From assembly GCA_900759225.1 (NCBI GenBank), contig CAAEUM010000165.1, forward strand, positions 1 to 13,427: DNA of 13,427 nt. Reading direction: 5' to 3'. A program made the position numbers and the translations under genes. Numbering within the stretch: position 1 is the stretch's first letter; the number at the start of each line of letters is the position of its first letter. Of the stretch, positions 1 through 8,188 are shown in pieces. Origin of the DNA: Lachnospiraceae bacterium. Lineage in GTDB: Bacteria; Bacillota; Clostridia; Lachnospirales; Lachnospiraceae. The notes below the pieces were generated by a model. That model did no database searches, had not been told where the DNA came from, and saw nothing but the letters and a program-made list of their open reading frames with translations.

Positions 1-982
1 CCGAATTACTGGAGCCAGGCCCATTGCTGCTGATCCCGGAGGAGCCTCCGGAAACTCCCGGGCCTCCGTTTTCTCCAGACACGCCGCTTCCACCCGGCGT
101 TGTCTCTGTCGGATTCTGAGCAGACACACCGCTGGCATTCTGACATACACCGCTGGCATCAAAGGTATAATCTGTACCGTTGATATTGGCCGTTCTTCCT
201 GCGATCATCTTTCCGCTGTCTGCCGGATTCAGATAATAGTACTTCCCGTTCAGCTGTATCCAGCCGGTCATCATATGGCCATTGCTGTTAAAATAATACC
301 AGGAATTGTCAATCTGCTTCCAGCCGGTTGCCATAGCACCGTTGCCGGTGTCCATATAATACTTATTTCCCTCGCTGTCATTTAACCAGCCTGTAAGCAT
401 ACGCCCGTCTGTATTCAGGTAAAAGTAATTCTTATCTACCTTTGCCCAGCCTGTCATCATCTTTCCGTCTGCCCCGAACAGGTACCAGTTGTCCTTGATC
501 TGTGCCCATGAATTCACAACACACTTGCCGTTGCTCTGGAAATAATACCAGGCCTTGTCCATCTCGCGCCAGCCGGTGGCCATGGTCCCGTTGCCCCGCA
601 TAAAGTAATAATCATAGCCGGAACCGTTCTTAATCTTAAGCCAGCCAGTCACCATCGTTCCGTCATCCAGCATATAGTACCATTTTCCATACTCCGGATT
701 GATCCACCCCGTCGCCATAACGCCGCTGGGCTTAAAGAAATACCATTTTCCGTCAATCTGCTTAAAACCCTTTGACATATATCCTGTTGAAAGGTCCATG
801 TAATACCATCCGTCGGACGTCTGGAGCCAGCCAGTATGGTTTTTTCCCTGATTTACATAAACCCACTGGTCATTGGTCTTAGCCCATCCATCTGCCGCAT
901 AGGAAGTAAATGCCGCGCCAGCTGACATAACGGCAATGACACTGGCTGCCCCTAACGCCGCCAAGTATTTTTTACGTCCCAT
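1..982 (-). CDS. Secreted choline-binding-repeat (GW repeat) surface protein, C-terminus beyond window
   Basis: The frame is open from ATG at 982 to the left edge: 327 codons are seen and no stop. The start has a strong AGGAGG site at 988-993. Residues 1-30 are a signal peptide (RKK, then a hydrophobic stretch, ending near TSYAA). Residues 31-280 hold about 12 tandem units of roughly 20 residues of the type TGW-x-x-x-x-x-x-WYYF-x-x-x-G-x-M, the cell-wall/choline-binding repeat (Pfam CW_binding family). Residues 281-327 are a Gly/Ser/Pro-rich, low-complexity linker, so a further domain (enzyme, adhesin or other) probably follows outside the window. Repeats of this family bind choline residues on teichoic acids in pneumococcus; here the ligand is inferred. 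Supporting context is the upstream phosphocholine-activation gene on the same strand. The catalytic or adhesive role cannot be told from the visible part. Confidence 0.88.
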   Translation of the reverse strand, partial: MGRKKYLAALGAASVIAVMSAGAAFTSYAADGWAKTNDQWVYVNQGKNHTGWLQTSDGWYYMDLSTGYMSKGFKQIDGKWYFFKPSGVMATGWINPEYGKWYYMLDDGTMVTGWLKIKNGSGYDYYFMRGNGTMATGWREMDKAWYYFQSNGKCVVNSWAQIKDNWYLFGADGKMMTGWAKVDKNYFYLNTDGRMLTGWLNDSEGNKYYMDTGNGAMATGWKQIDNSWYYFNSNGHMMTGWIQLNGKYYYLNPADSGKMIAGRTANINGTDYTFDASGVCQNASGVSAQNPTETTPGGSGVSGENGGPGVSGGSSGISSNGPGSSNS

Positions 983-998
983 TTTTCTCCTCCTGTCC

Positions 999-1061
999 TG
1001 CCGCAACCGGCATTGCTTTCATCACGTAACAGTTCAGCCCTGCATCTTCGCACGGCTGAAC
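999..1061 (-). promoter_or_regulatory. 5' leader with two perfect hairpins upstream of the choline-binding-repeat gene
   Basis: Two perfect inverted repeats lie in the predicted leader. The outer one has 8-bp arms GTTCAGCC (1032-1039) and GGCTGAAC (1054-1061) with a 14-nt loop. The second is TGCCG/CGGCA (999-1003 and 1008-1012) with a tetraloop, a few bases before the ribosome binding site. No T-run follows either hairpin, so they are not terminators. A role in mRNA stability or translation control is inference; I do not recognise a known riboswitch. Confidence 0.4.
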
Positions 1062-1079
1062 GGATATCAAATTATCTCG

Positions 1080-1088
1080 ATTATAGCA
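1080..1088 (-). promoter_or_regulatory. Extended -10 promoter for the choline-binding-repeat gene
   Basis: On the minus strand the sequence reads TGC-TATAAT, a perfect -10 box (1080-1085) with the TGn extension (1086-1088). No good -35 hexamer sits 16-18 bp upstream, as is common for extended -10 promoters. The start of transcription would be near 1073, giving a leader of about 90 nt before the ATG at 982. Confidence 0.55.
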
Positions 1089-1170
1089 CATTTTATTAAT
1101 AAATGAATGACATTTTTATTACGATTTCTAAATTTTCCCTAAACACAGTAACCGTTCAGAGGGCGGGATA

Positions 1171-3033
1171 TCAAAGCATTTCCTTCTTTAATTTCCTGTA
1201 ATAGGACTTTGCATACCGGTACATGATCAGCGTATATTCCCCAAATTCATCCCCAAGAGAAGACTTATACACTGCCCACAGGCTCCACAAAAATCCTCCC
1301 AGTGCTGCATTGGCAAAAAGGGCAAACCGCTCCTCCTTTGTCAGCTCCCTTCCAAGGTACAGACAGGCCAGGCGCTCTGTCTCCTCCTCACTATAGTAAG
1401 AATAAATAGCACACATGGAAATATCCAGCATAGGGTCACTCATGCCTGCATATTCCCAATCCAGGAGTTTTGCACTGCCGTCTTTAAAAATCAGGAAGTT
1501 ATCCACATTTGCATCAATATGGCAGAGGCACTGCGGACGGTCCATCTTATCCAGACTGTCCATCAGCTCATTCATCCAGCCCCTTACCCTTTCATAATCC
1601 TCATAGGGTATGCCTCCATGGGACAGGCACAGCCTTTCATAAAATGCAATGTGCTCCCGGATATCAAAGCAATGACCCACCTGGATATCCGACTGATGAA
1701 GGCGGCGCACGATCCCCATACAGGTTTCCATATCCTTCCAGTCAGAAGCGTCGGCATTGCGGGCATCCTCATAATATTCCGATATCTTATAGCCTGTATC
1801 CTCATTCATATAAACCACATGCTCTGTGATCTTAAGAGGTGCAATGGCGTCATACACCTGCTTTTCCTGCTTCCTGTTGATCAAAAGCCCTGTACCCGGC
1901 CCCGGGATCCGGCAGATAAAGGGACGTCCCTGTACCTGGAACAGGAAGGATTTATTTGTCATGCCTGATTTTAAACACCGGATATCCGTAATACCTGATT
2001 CCGGAACCTCAAATACCTGTGACACCAGCTTCATGGCCGTATTGTCCGAATGGTTCTGGTACTTGGGGTCAAAAAGCCGCAATTCCTCCAGGTTTTCAAA
2101 CTCATACACCTGATCTTCCGGCTGCCGGTTAATATCCATCTCGATCTCATGCCATCTGGAGGAGGGAAGGCCGCTGGCCTCCTCTGTGCGTTTCAGCAGG
2201 GCCTCGTCCGCCTTCTCAATCCTCCGCTTTGCCTCTCCGCTCAGCATATCTGCAAAGGGCTGCTCCCAGTAAAACTGTTCCGTACCCGGTATCTCATAGT
2301 AGGCCTCCAGCACCGGAAGGAACTGCTCTGAAAATTCCCTGGAAAGATAAACCGGGCCGTACATGAACCACTGACCGCAGCCTCCTACATTGACCCCGGT
2401 GATCCTCCCCTTCTTGTTAAAGGAAAGGCACCACTCCTTCGTTTCCCCCTCTTCAAAGGAGGCGCTGTACCAGGCCCCGCACTCATAGGCATGATACATA
2501 TTTTCCCGCATCCAGTTATCAGAAGAAAGGATGTACATATTGCGGCCCTTTAACACCTTTCTGGCCCGGTAGATGGTAGCCAGCGTATTTTTACTGGAAT
2601 ATTCCGGATTATAAAGAAGCTTTACTCCATATTTATCAATGAGATATTCAAATTTTTCCTTCAGATAACCCACAGCAATGGTAATGTCGCAGATTCCTGC
2701 TTCGTGAAGCTGGCTTATCTGACGCTCGATCATTCGCTCTCCGAAAACCTCCAAAAGCCCCTTAGGTGTTTCAAAGGTAAGAGGAACAAACCGGGAGCCA
2801 AATCCGGCGGCAATGATCAATGCCCCATCCACCTTATAGGGCTCCAGCAGCTTTTTTCCTCCCTCTAAAAGCTGCCACCTTCCATCCTCCTCTTTTATAT
2901 AACCCCGGCTGATGCACTCCTTCAGCAGGCCGTTGACTGTTCCAAGAGACACATCCAGCCTCTGGGCCAGCTCCCTCTGTGTAAGACCCGGCTGCTCCAT
3001 CACATTCCTGCACACAAGTCCATATCGGTCCAT
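1171..3033 (-). CDS. Winged-helix / LicC-like cytidylyltransferase / LicA-like choline kinase fusion protein
   Basis: A 620-residue protein predicted to phosphorylate choline and activate phosphocholine to CDP-choline in the cytoplasm. Residues 1-65 form a winged helix-turn-helix (LTQRELAQRLDVSLGTVNGL). Residues about 68-300 are a sugar-1-P/choline-P nucleotidyltransferase with AAGFGSRF (75-82), PK at 90-91 and LSSDNW. Residues about 335-620 are an aminoglycoside/choline phosphotransferase with H505-x-D507, N512 and LLDWEYAG (catalytic D507, metal D525). The frame stays open up to 3189, but that extension runs through the glnN terminator and across this gene's own -10 box at 3092-3097. The ATG at 3033 has AAGGAG 9 nt upstream and is the likely start. 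LicC and LicA are separate proteins in Haemophilus and pneumococcus; here they are fused. The nucleotide substrate is inferred. No licB transporter or licD transferase is in the window. Confidence 0.85.
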   Translation of the reverse strand: MDRYGLVCRNVMEQPGLTQRELAQRLDVSLGTVNGLLKECISRGYIKEEDGRWQLLEGGKKLLEPYKVDGALIIAAGFGSRFVPLTFETPKGLLEVFGERMIERQISQLHEAGICDITIAVGYLKEKFEYLIDKYGVKLLYNPEYSSKNTLATIYRARKVLKGRNMYILSSDNWMRENMYHAYECGAWYSASFEEGETKEWCLSFNKKGRITGVNVGGCGQWFMYGPVYLSREFSEQFLPVLEAYYEIPGTEQFYWEQPFADMLSGEAKRRIEKADEALLKRTEEASGLPSSRWHEIEMDINRQPEDQVYEFENLEELRLFDPKYQNHSDNTAMKLVSQVFEVPESGITDIRCLKSGMTNKSFLFQVQGRPFICRIPGPGTGLLINRKQEKQVYDAIAPLKITEHVVYMNEDTGYKISEYYEDARNADASDWKDMETCMGIVRRLHQSDIQVGHCFDIREHIAFYERLCLSHGGIPYEDYERVRGWMNELMDSLDKMDRPQCLCHIDANVDNFLIFKDGSAKLLDWEYAGMSDPMLDISMCAIYSYYSEEETERLACLYLGRELTKEERFALFANAALGGFLWSLWAVYKSSLGDEFGEYTLIMYRYAKSYYRKLKKEML

Positions 3034-3091
3034 TCTCTCCAGCTCCTTCGTTTTTATGTTCAAAATAGTTTGTTTTTCAAAAGTTATGAAC

Positions 3092-3119
3092 ATTATAACA
3101 CACAGGGCAGAAAATGCAA
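3092..3119 (-). promoter_or_regulatory. Sigma-A promoter of the licC-licA fusion gene
   Basis: On the minus strand TTGCAT (3114-3119) and TATAAT (3092-3097) are separated by 16 bp. It lies just after the glnN terminator and about 60 bp before the chosen start at 3033. This shows the gene is transcribed independently of glnN and fixes the start codon downstream of 3090. Confidence 0.65.
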
Positions 3120-3130
3120 GCAGACCCAAT

Positions 3131-3158
3131 AAAAAAGGAGCCTCTCTCAGGAAGCTCC
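3131..3158 (-). terminator. Rho-independent terminator of glnN
   Basis: On the minus strand GGAGCTTC pairs with GAGGCTCC (8 bp including one G-T pair, six-base loop) and is followed directly by six T. It starts about 20 bp after the glnN stop codon. Confidence 0.85.
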
Positions 3159-3178
3159 CTCTTACACAGTAACAGTTC

Positions 3179-5293
3179 TTATACCTCAAAAATTAGATCA
3201 CCATAGCTTGGCATTGGCCAGAGCTCTTTGTCAACCAGCATTTCCAGACGGTCTACAGGAGCGCGGAGAGCCTCCATTGCAGGAACCACCTGAAGATGAT
3301 AAGCCATTGCCTGTTCCCTGCCGGATACCATGGCTGCCGCCTTCTCCGTCTCATCCTGAAGCTTTGCCAGGGCGAGCCTGGTTTCTGTCAGCAGATCAGA
3401 GGTTTCCACCAGAAGCTCTGTCTGTGTGCTTACATCTGCATACTCACAGGCTGACCTTACTGCATTGACAGATGCAGCCAGCTGGGAGACGTATTTGATG
3501 GCTGCCGGGATAAACTGCTTTCCTGCCATATCCATCATGGTCCTTGCCTCAATATTGATCGCCTTCGCATAGGCCTCATATTCTACCTCAACCCTGGAGC
3601 GCAGCTCCGCCTCTGTAAAGACGCCGAAGGTCTCAAACAGCCGGACTGCCTTATCCGTTACAAGGGCCGGGATCGCATCTACCATAGAGCGAAGGTTTGG
3701 AAGGCCCCTGCGCTCTGCCTCCTGTACCCACTCCTGGGAATATCCGTTTCCGTTAAACACAATGCGCCTGTGCTCCGTCAGCATCTCCTTGATCAGATCA
3801 TGCACAGCCAGATCAAAGTCCTCCGCCTGCTCCAGCTTGTCTGCCGCTTCCTTAAATGCCTCTGCCGCAATGGTATTTAAAACCGTATTTGGAGATGCAA
3901 TGGAATCGGAGGAGCCTACCATACGGAATTCAAACTTATTTCCGGTAAATGCAAATGGAGAAGTACGGTTGCGGTCAGTTGCATCCTTATCCAGATCAGG
4001 AAGGATATCAACGCCTGTCTTTAAGGTACCGCCCTTCTTTGAATGGGTTGCCTCGCCTGTATCGCAGAGCTGGTCGATCACATCCTCCAGCTGCTCACCC
4101 AGGAAAATAGAGATGATAGCAGGCGGAGCCTCATTTGCCCCCAGACGGTGGTCATTTCCTGCCACAGAAGCAGATTCCCTTAAAAGGTCTGCATGGACAT
4201 CCACAGCCTTGATAATGCAGGCAAGCACCAGAAGGAACTGGATATTTTCATGAGGCGTATCCCCCGGATTCATCATATTGGTGCCGTCATCTGCTGTCAG
4301 AGACCAGTTGTTGTGCTTTCCGGAGCCATTTACACCTGCAAATGGCTTCTCATGAAGAAGACATGCCATACCATGGCGCCCTGCTACCTTTTTCAGTGTC
4401 TCCATCACAATCTGGTTGTGGTCTACTGCCTGGTTTGCCCCCTCATAGATCGGAGCCAGCTCATGCTGGGCCGGTGCAGCCTCGTTGTGCTGTGTTTTTG
4501 CCGGCACGCCCAGCTTCCACAGCTCCTTATTGACATCGCTCATGTAAGCGCCGATGCGCTCCCGGATGCTTCCGAAATAATGGTCATCCATCTCCTGACC
4601 CTTAGGAGGCATGGCCCCGAACAGAGTGCGTCCTGTATAGATTAAATCCTTGCGCTGCAGGTATTTCTGACGGTCTACCAGAAAATATTCCTGCTCAGAA
4701 CCAACAGACGGGGTCACACGCTTTGCAGTTGTATTTCCAAACAGGCGCAGGATCCGCAGGGCCTGCTCGTTGACTGCCTGGATCGAACGCAGAAGCGGTG
4801 TCTTCTTGTCCAGGGCCTCACCTGTATAGGAGCAGAAGGAGGTAGGGATACATAAGGTCACTCCCAGCGCATCTTCCTTTAAGAAAGCAGGTGAAGTACA
4901 GTCCCAAACAGTATATCCTCTTGCCTCAAAGGTAGCGCGAAGCCCTCCTGACGGGAAAGAAGATGCATCCGGCTCTCCCTTGATCAGCTCTTTCCCTGAA
5001 AATTCCATAATTACCCGGCCGTCGCTGGGTGCAGATATAAATGAATCATGCTTTTCTGCCGTAATTCCGGTCAGCGGCTGGAACCAGTGGCTGAAATGGG
5101 TTGCACCATGTTCAATGGCCCAGTCCTTCATGGCATGGGCTACCACATCTGCAATGCTTGGGTCAAGCTCTGCGCCGTCCTCAATGGTTTTTTTCAGTTT
5201 TTTATACACGCTCTTTGGAAGGCGGTCCCTCATAACAGCGTCATTAAATACATCCCTTCCAAATAATTCGGCCATATGTACTGCTTCGCTCAT
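3179..5293 (-). CDS. glnN: Glutamine synthetase type III
   Basis: A 704-residue GSIII enzyme, the main cytoplasmic ammonia-assimilating ligase (glutamate + NH3 + ATP to glutamine). The length separates it from GSI (about 450 residues). Visible signatures are GSEQEYF at about 199-205 (metal-binding Glu), [16 protein letters not shown] at 269-284, and the ATP-site pattern [16 protein letters not shown] at 316-331. The frame extends to an ATG at 5356 that also has a possible ribosome site, but the extra 21 residues (Cys/Arg-rich) do not look like the family's N-terminus, whereas [12 protein letters not shown] at 5293 does; GGAG lies 5 nt upstream of that ATG. It is monocistronic: a terminator follows the stop. 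A hairpin with a T-run sits in the leader, suggesting control by premature termination (separate entry). Confidence 0.95.
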   Translation of the reverse strand: MSEAVHMAELFGRDVFNDAVMRDRLPKSVYKKLKKTIEDGAELDPSIADVVAHAMKDWAIEHGATHFSHWFQPLTGITAEKHDSFISAPSDGRVIMEFSGKELIKGEPDASSFPSGGLRATFEARGYTVWDCTSPAFLKEDALGVTLCIPTSFCSYTGEALDKKTPLLRSIQAVNEQALRILRLFGNTTAKRVTPSVGSEQEYFLVDRQKYLQRKDLIYTGRTLFGAMPPKGQEMDDHYFGSIRERIGAYMSDVNKELWKLGVPAKTQHNEAAPAQHELAPIYEGANQAVDHNQIVMETLKKVAGRHGMACLLHEKPFAGVNGSGKHNNWSLTADDGTNMMNPGDTPHENIQFLLVLACIIKAVDVHADLLRESASVAGNDHRLGANEAPPAIISIFLGEQLEDVIDQLCDTGEATHSKKGGTLKTGVDILPDLDKDATDRNRTSPFAFTGNKFEFRMVGSSDSIASPNTVLNTIAAEAFKEAADKLEQAEDFDLAVHDLIKEMLTEHRRIVFNGNGYSQEWVQEAERRGLPNLRSMVDAIPALVTDKAVRLFETFGVFTEAELRSRVEVEYEAYAKAINIEARTMMDMAGKQFIPAAIKYVSQLAASVNAVRSACEYADVSTQTELLVETSDLLTETRLALAKLQDETEKAAAMVSGREQAMAYHLQVVPAMEALRAPVDRLEMLVDKELWPMPSYGDLIFEV

Positions 5294-5370
5294 TGCTTCT
5301 CCATCCTCTCTTTTCTCGCACAGCCGCCGGCCACAAGGCCCTGTTGCCTGTTTCATGGCAGCTTCCTACT

Positions 5371-5399
5371 AAAAAGGCGTTCTCCCATTGAGAGAGAAC
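5371..5399 (-). terminator. Intrinsic terminator in the glnN leader (attenuator, or fba terminator)
   Basis: On the minus strand GTTCTCTC pairs with GGGAGAAC (8 bp with one T-G pair, loop TCAAT), followed by GCCTTTTT. It lies about 105 bp after the fba stop and about 80 bp before glnN. The best glnN promoter lies upstream of it, so glnN transcripts would have to read through. A short competing hairpin (AGAAC-TTAGGT-GTTCT, 5395-5410 region) shares the left arm and would be mutually exclusive with the terminator. The structure is visible; its regulatory use is inference. Confidence 0.6.
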
Positions 5400-5415
5400 A
5401 CCTAAGTTCTTTACT

Positions 5416-5444
5416 AAAATAAACGATTTTTTTCAAAATTGCAA
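5416..5444 (-). promoter_or_regulatory. Probable glnN promoter
   Basis: On the minus strand TTGCAA (5439-5444) is 17 bp from TATTTT (5416-5421). The -10 matches consensus at four of six positions, so the call is moderate. No better promoter is visible between the leader terminator and the glnN start. Confidence 0.4.
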
Positions 5445-5502
5445 GTATGTTTTTTCAAAACATCCTACGTTTATTCTAATAATCATTATGAAGCTGGAGT
5501 TA

Positions 5503-6366
5503 TCAAGCCTTTCCAACGGAACCAAACAGCTCCATTTTCTCCTTAACAGTTGCCTTGATCGCATCTGCACCTGGCGCCAGAAGCTTTCTCGGGTCAAAGC
5601 CCTTGCCCTGCAGATCCTTGCCTGCCTCAATATAGGTTCTTGTAGCAGATGCAAAGCTCAGCTGGCACTCTGTATTTACATTGATCTTTGCAACGCCCAG
5701 GCTGATCGCCTGCTTGATCATATCCTCCGGAATTCCAGTGCCGCCATGAAGGACCAGAGGCATATCGCCTACCGCTGCCTTGATCTGCTCTAATACGTCA
5801 AAACGGAGGCCCTGCCAGTTTTCCGGGTATTTTCCATGGATGTTTCCAATTCCTGCTGCCAGGAAATCAATGCCTAAGTCAGCAATCTTCTTGCACTCAT
5901 TGGGGTCTGCGCACTCGCCCATTCCCACAACGCCGTCTTCCTCGCCGCCGATCGAACCGACCTCAGCCTCCAGGGACATTCCCATCTCATGAGCAACCCT
6001 TACCAGTTCCTTGGTCTTTTCAATGTTCTCCTCAAATGGATAGTGGGAGCCATCGAACATAATAGAAGAAAATCCGGCCTTGATACATTTATAGCAGCCC
6101 TCGTAGGTTCCATGGTCCAGATGAAGGGCAACGGGAACCGTAATATTTAACTCCTCTGTCATGGCCTTTACCATAGCAGCAACGGTCTTAAATCCGGTCA
6201 TATACTTGCCTGCGCCCTCAGATACACCTAAAATAACTGGTGACTGAAGCTCCTGGGCAGTCTGCAGGACCGCCTTTGCCCACTCCAGGTTATTAATGTT
6301 GAAATGGCCAACTGCGTACTTGCCTTCCCTTGCCTTCACGAGCATTTCTCTTGCTGGTACAATCAT
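5503..6366 (-). CDS. fba: Class II (zinc) fructose-1,6-bisphosphate aldolase
   Basis: A 287-residue protein of the short, Bacillus FbaA-like type. It cleaves fructose-1,6-bisphosphate to dihydroxyacetone phosphate and glyceraldehyde-3-phosphate in glycolysis, and works in reverse in gluconeogenesis. Conserved features: HLDHG at 82-86 (catalytic D84, zinc ligand H85), EAEVGSIGG at 133-141, GNIHGKYP at 174-181 (zinc ligand H177), LHGGTGIP at 206-213 (zinc ligand H207) and KINVNT at 227-232. These residues fit the family in order and spacing. The ATG is preceded by AAGGAGG at a 7-nt spacing. A tagatose-bisphosphate aldolase of the same superfamily is possible, but the single-copy housekeeping context favours FBA. 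It has its own promoter, so it need not be co-transcribed with thrC. Confidence 0.93.
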   Translation of the reverse strand: MIVPAREMLVKAREGKYAVGHFNINNLEWAKAVLQTAQELQSPVILGVSEGAGKYMTGFKTVAAMVKAMTEELNITVPVALHLDHGTYEGCYKCIKAGFSSIMFDGSHYPFEENIEKTKELVRVAHEMGMSLEAEVGSIGGEEDGVVGMGECADPNECKKIADLGIDFLAAGIGNIHGKYPENWQGLRFDVLEQIKAAVGDMPLVLHGGTGIPEDMIKQAISLGVAKINVNTECQLSFASATRTYIEAGKDLQGKGFDPRKLLAPGADAIKATVKEKMELFGSVGKA

Positions 6367-6418
6367 GATGTTACCTCCTTATTTTATAACGCTTTGATTT
6401 CTCTGCCTTATCCAGTCC

Positions 6419-6447
6419 ATTATAGAGCAAAAAGGTACAAAAAGGAA
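6419..6447 (-). promoter_or_regulatory. Probable fba promoter
   Basis: A perfect TATAAT (minus strand, 6419-6424) lies about 55 bp before the fba start. The -35 at 17 bp spacing is poor (TTCCTT, 6442-6447), so only the -10 is firm. Confidence 0.45.
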
Positions 6448-6482
6448 GCTTTTTTTCTCGGGCTTTGGGCTTTGGGAGTGCA

Positions 6483-7976
6483 TCAGATATTCAGTATCTC
6501 TTTCACCATCTCCTCCATGGACTCCACATCACACTCCCTGCTATGGCGGATGGGGGCTGTACGGATCTCCTCCACTGCTTTTGGAATAGGAATACCGGAA
6601 AGCCGGCTTAAACGGTCTGCGATCTCAAACTCATCCATACCCAGGACAGCCTCTGCGCCCTCAAGAGCCTCCATAACGCTGTGGGAGAATTTATAGGGGC
6701 TGGCAGTCGATGCGATCACTGTCTTTGTGGTATCTCCCGTTTCCTTTTTATAAGTCTCATAGACAGCTGCTGCAACGCCTGTATGGGTATCAATGAGGTA
6801 GCCTGTATCCTCAAACAGCTTTTTGATCGCCTCTGCCACCTGAGCCTCCGCTGCATAGCCGCCCTTAAAATCAGCCATAAACTGCTTCATGGCCTCTGTA
6901 ACGCTATAGCTTCCCTCATCTGAAAGGGACTGCATCAGCCTGCTGTTTGCAGCTGCATCACAGCCGGTGGAAAGGTAGATCAGGCGCTCTAAGTTGCTGG
7001 ACACCAAAATATCCATCGATGGGGAGTTTGTGAGGATAAATTCCCGGTTCCGGTCATAGGTGCCTGTTGTAAAGAAATCATACAGCACCTTATTTTCATT
7101 GGACGCGCAGATCAGGGTCTTAATGGGGATACCCATGGACTTTGCAAAATAAGCTGCCAGGATATTTCCAAAATTCCCTGTAGGGACTACCACATTGATC
7201 TCCTCGCCGGAAGCGATCTCCTCATTTTCCAGAAGCTTTGCATAGGCATATACATAATAGACAACCTGGGGAACTAAGCGGCCAATGTTAATGGAGTTTG
7301 CGGAAGAAAACTGAAATCCCTTCTCCCCCAGTTCTGCAGCAAGCTCCTTGTCTCCAAACAGCTTCTTTACGCCGGTCTGTGCGTCATCAAAATTTCCATA
7401 GATCGCTGCCACTGCCGTATTGTCCCCCTTCTGGGTACGCATCTGCAGCTCCTGCACCCTGCTTACGCCGCCCTTGGGATAAAATACTATGATCCTTGTG
7501 CCGGGAACATCCGCAAATCCAGCCATAGCTGCCTTGCCTGTATCGCCGGAGGTTGCAGTAAGAATCACGATCTCTTTTTCCATGTGATTTTTCTTTGCCG
7601 CTGTTGTCATCAAATGGGGAAGGATTGACAGTGCCATATCCTTAAATGCAATGGTGTTTCCATGATACAGCTCTAAAAAGTAAGCCCCGTCTGCCTTTGC
7701 CAGGGGAGCGATCTCCTCTGTATCAAACTTGCTGTCATAGGCTCTGGCAATACATGTTTTTAATTCTTCCTCTGTGTAATCGGTGAGAAACAGCTTCATA
7801 ACCTCATAGGCTGTTTCCTGATATGTCATGGAAGCAAGCTGTTCCAGGGATACATCCAGCGCCGGGATCTCGGTAGGCATAAAAAGCCCTCCATCCTGTG
7901 CAAGGCCCTGTAATACAGCCTGGGATGCTGTCACATTCTTCTGTCCGCCTCTGGTGCTCTGATATGATAATGCCAT
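6483..7976 (-). CDS. thrC: Threonine synthase
   Basis: A 497-residue PLP enzyme converting O-phosphohomoserine to threonine, the last step of threonine synthesis. Evidence: an N-terminal segment with STRGGQKNVTASQAVLQGLA, the PLP-lysine motif GNTIAFKDMALS (K112), and the phosphate-binding loop TATSGDTGKAAM. The length fits the long (about 500-residue) threonine synthase class. The frame is open to an ATG at 8057, but that codon lies upstream of the gene's own -10 box (8048-8053) and could not be in the transcript. The ATG at 7976, preceded by AAGGAA, gives the standard MALSYQSTRGG start. No other threonine-pathway gene is adjacent. Confidence 0.95.
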   Translation of the reverse strand: MALSYQSTRGGQKNVTASQAVLQGLAQDGGLFMPTEIPALDVSLEQLASMTYQETAYEVMKLFLTDYTEEELKTCIARAYDSKFDTEEIAPLAKADGAYFLELYHGNTIAFKDMALSILPHLMTTAAKKNHMEKEIVILTATSGDTGKAAMAGFADVPGTRIIVFYPKGGVSRVQELQMRTQKGDNTAVAAIYGNFDDAQTGVKKLFGDKELAAELGEKGFQFSSANSINIGRLVPQVVYYVYAYAKLLENEEIASGEEINVVVPTGNFGNILAAYFAKSMGIPIKTLICASNENKVLYDFFTTGTYDRNREFILTNSPSMDILVSSNLERLIYLSTGCDAAANSRLMQSLSDEGSYSVTEAMKQFMADFKGGYAAEAQVAEAIKKLFEDTGYLIDTHTGVAAAVYETYKKETGDTTKTVIASTASPYKFSHSVMEALEGAEAVLGMDEFEIADRLSRLSGIPIPKAVEEIRTAPIRHSRECDVESMEEMVKEILNI

Positions 7977-8047
7977 GATCTTCTTCCTTTCCTGTGCCTT
8001 GTTTCCGGCAGCTGCCTTCCTGGCACTTTTATACTCTGCTTGGGGAA

Positions 8048-8076
8048 AGTTTAGCACATTTTAAATAGGGGTGCAA
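8048..8076 (-). promoter_or_regulatory. Promoter of thrC
   Basis: On the minus strand TTGCAC (8071-8076), a 17-bp spacer ending in TGC, then TAAACT (8048-8053). The start site near 8041 leaves a leader of about 65 nt, which contains a GGCAGCTGCC palindrome enclosed by GTGCC/GGCAC. The leader is too short for a T-box and has no terminator. Confidence 0.65.
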
Positions 8077-8094
8077 CCGGATTCAAGAAAATAT

Positions 8095-8123
8095 TTGCCC
8101 ACAGATCCGGAATGTATTATACT
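8095..8123 (+). promoter_or_regulatory. Promoter of sfsA
   Basis: TTGCCC (8095-8100), 17-bp spacer, TATACT (8118-8123). It faces away from the thrC promoter about 20 bp to the left, giving a compact divergent pair. The leader contains an inverted repeat (TGGCTG at 8128-8133 and CAGCCA at 8150-8155). Confidence 0.6.
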
Positions 8124-8188
8124 TTTATGGCTGGCATTTGAGTTTCTGACAGCCAGCGTCCATCTTTCATCAAAGGAGTGTTATTCTC

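Noticed and set aside
3034..3189. Hydrophobic N-terminal extension of the licC-licA fusion that could be read as a membrane anchor
   Set aside because: It is the translation of the glnN terminator and the gene's own promoter; the better start is at 3033.
4193..4645. 150-codon plus-strand ORF inside glnN, and many similar antisense ORFs inside glnN, thrC, fba, licC-licA and the dehydrogenase genes
   Set aside because: They are shadows of clearly coding minus-strand genes, with no family features or convincing ribosome sites.
5447..5463. Perfect ATGTTTT/AAAACAT hairpin after fba as a terminator
   Set aside because: The stem is A-T only and is not followed by a T-run on the minus strand; the better terminator is at 5371-5399.
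6430..6475. AAAAAG-CTTC-CTTTTT hairpin and repeated CCCAAAG between thrC and fba as a thrC terminator
   Set aside because: The stem is almost all A-T and there is no following T-run beyond the stem itself; too weak to call.
7977..8041. T-box or riboswitch in the thrC leader
   Set aside because: The leader is only about 65 nt and has no terminator; it contains only a GGCAGCTGCC palindrome inside a short GTGCC/GGCAC stem.
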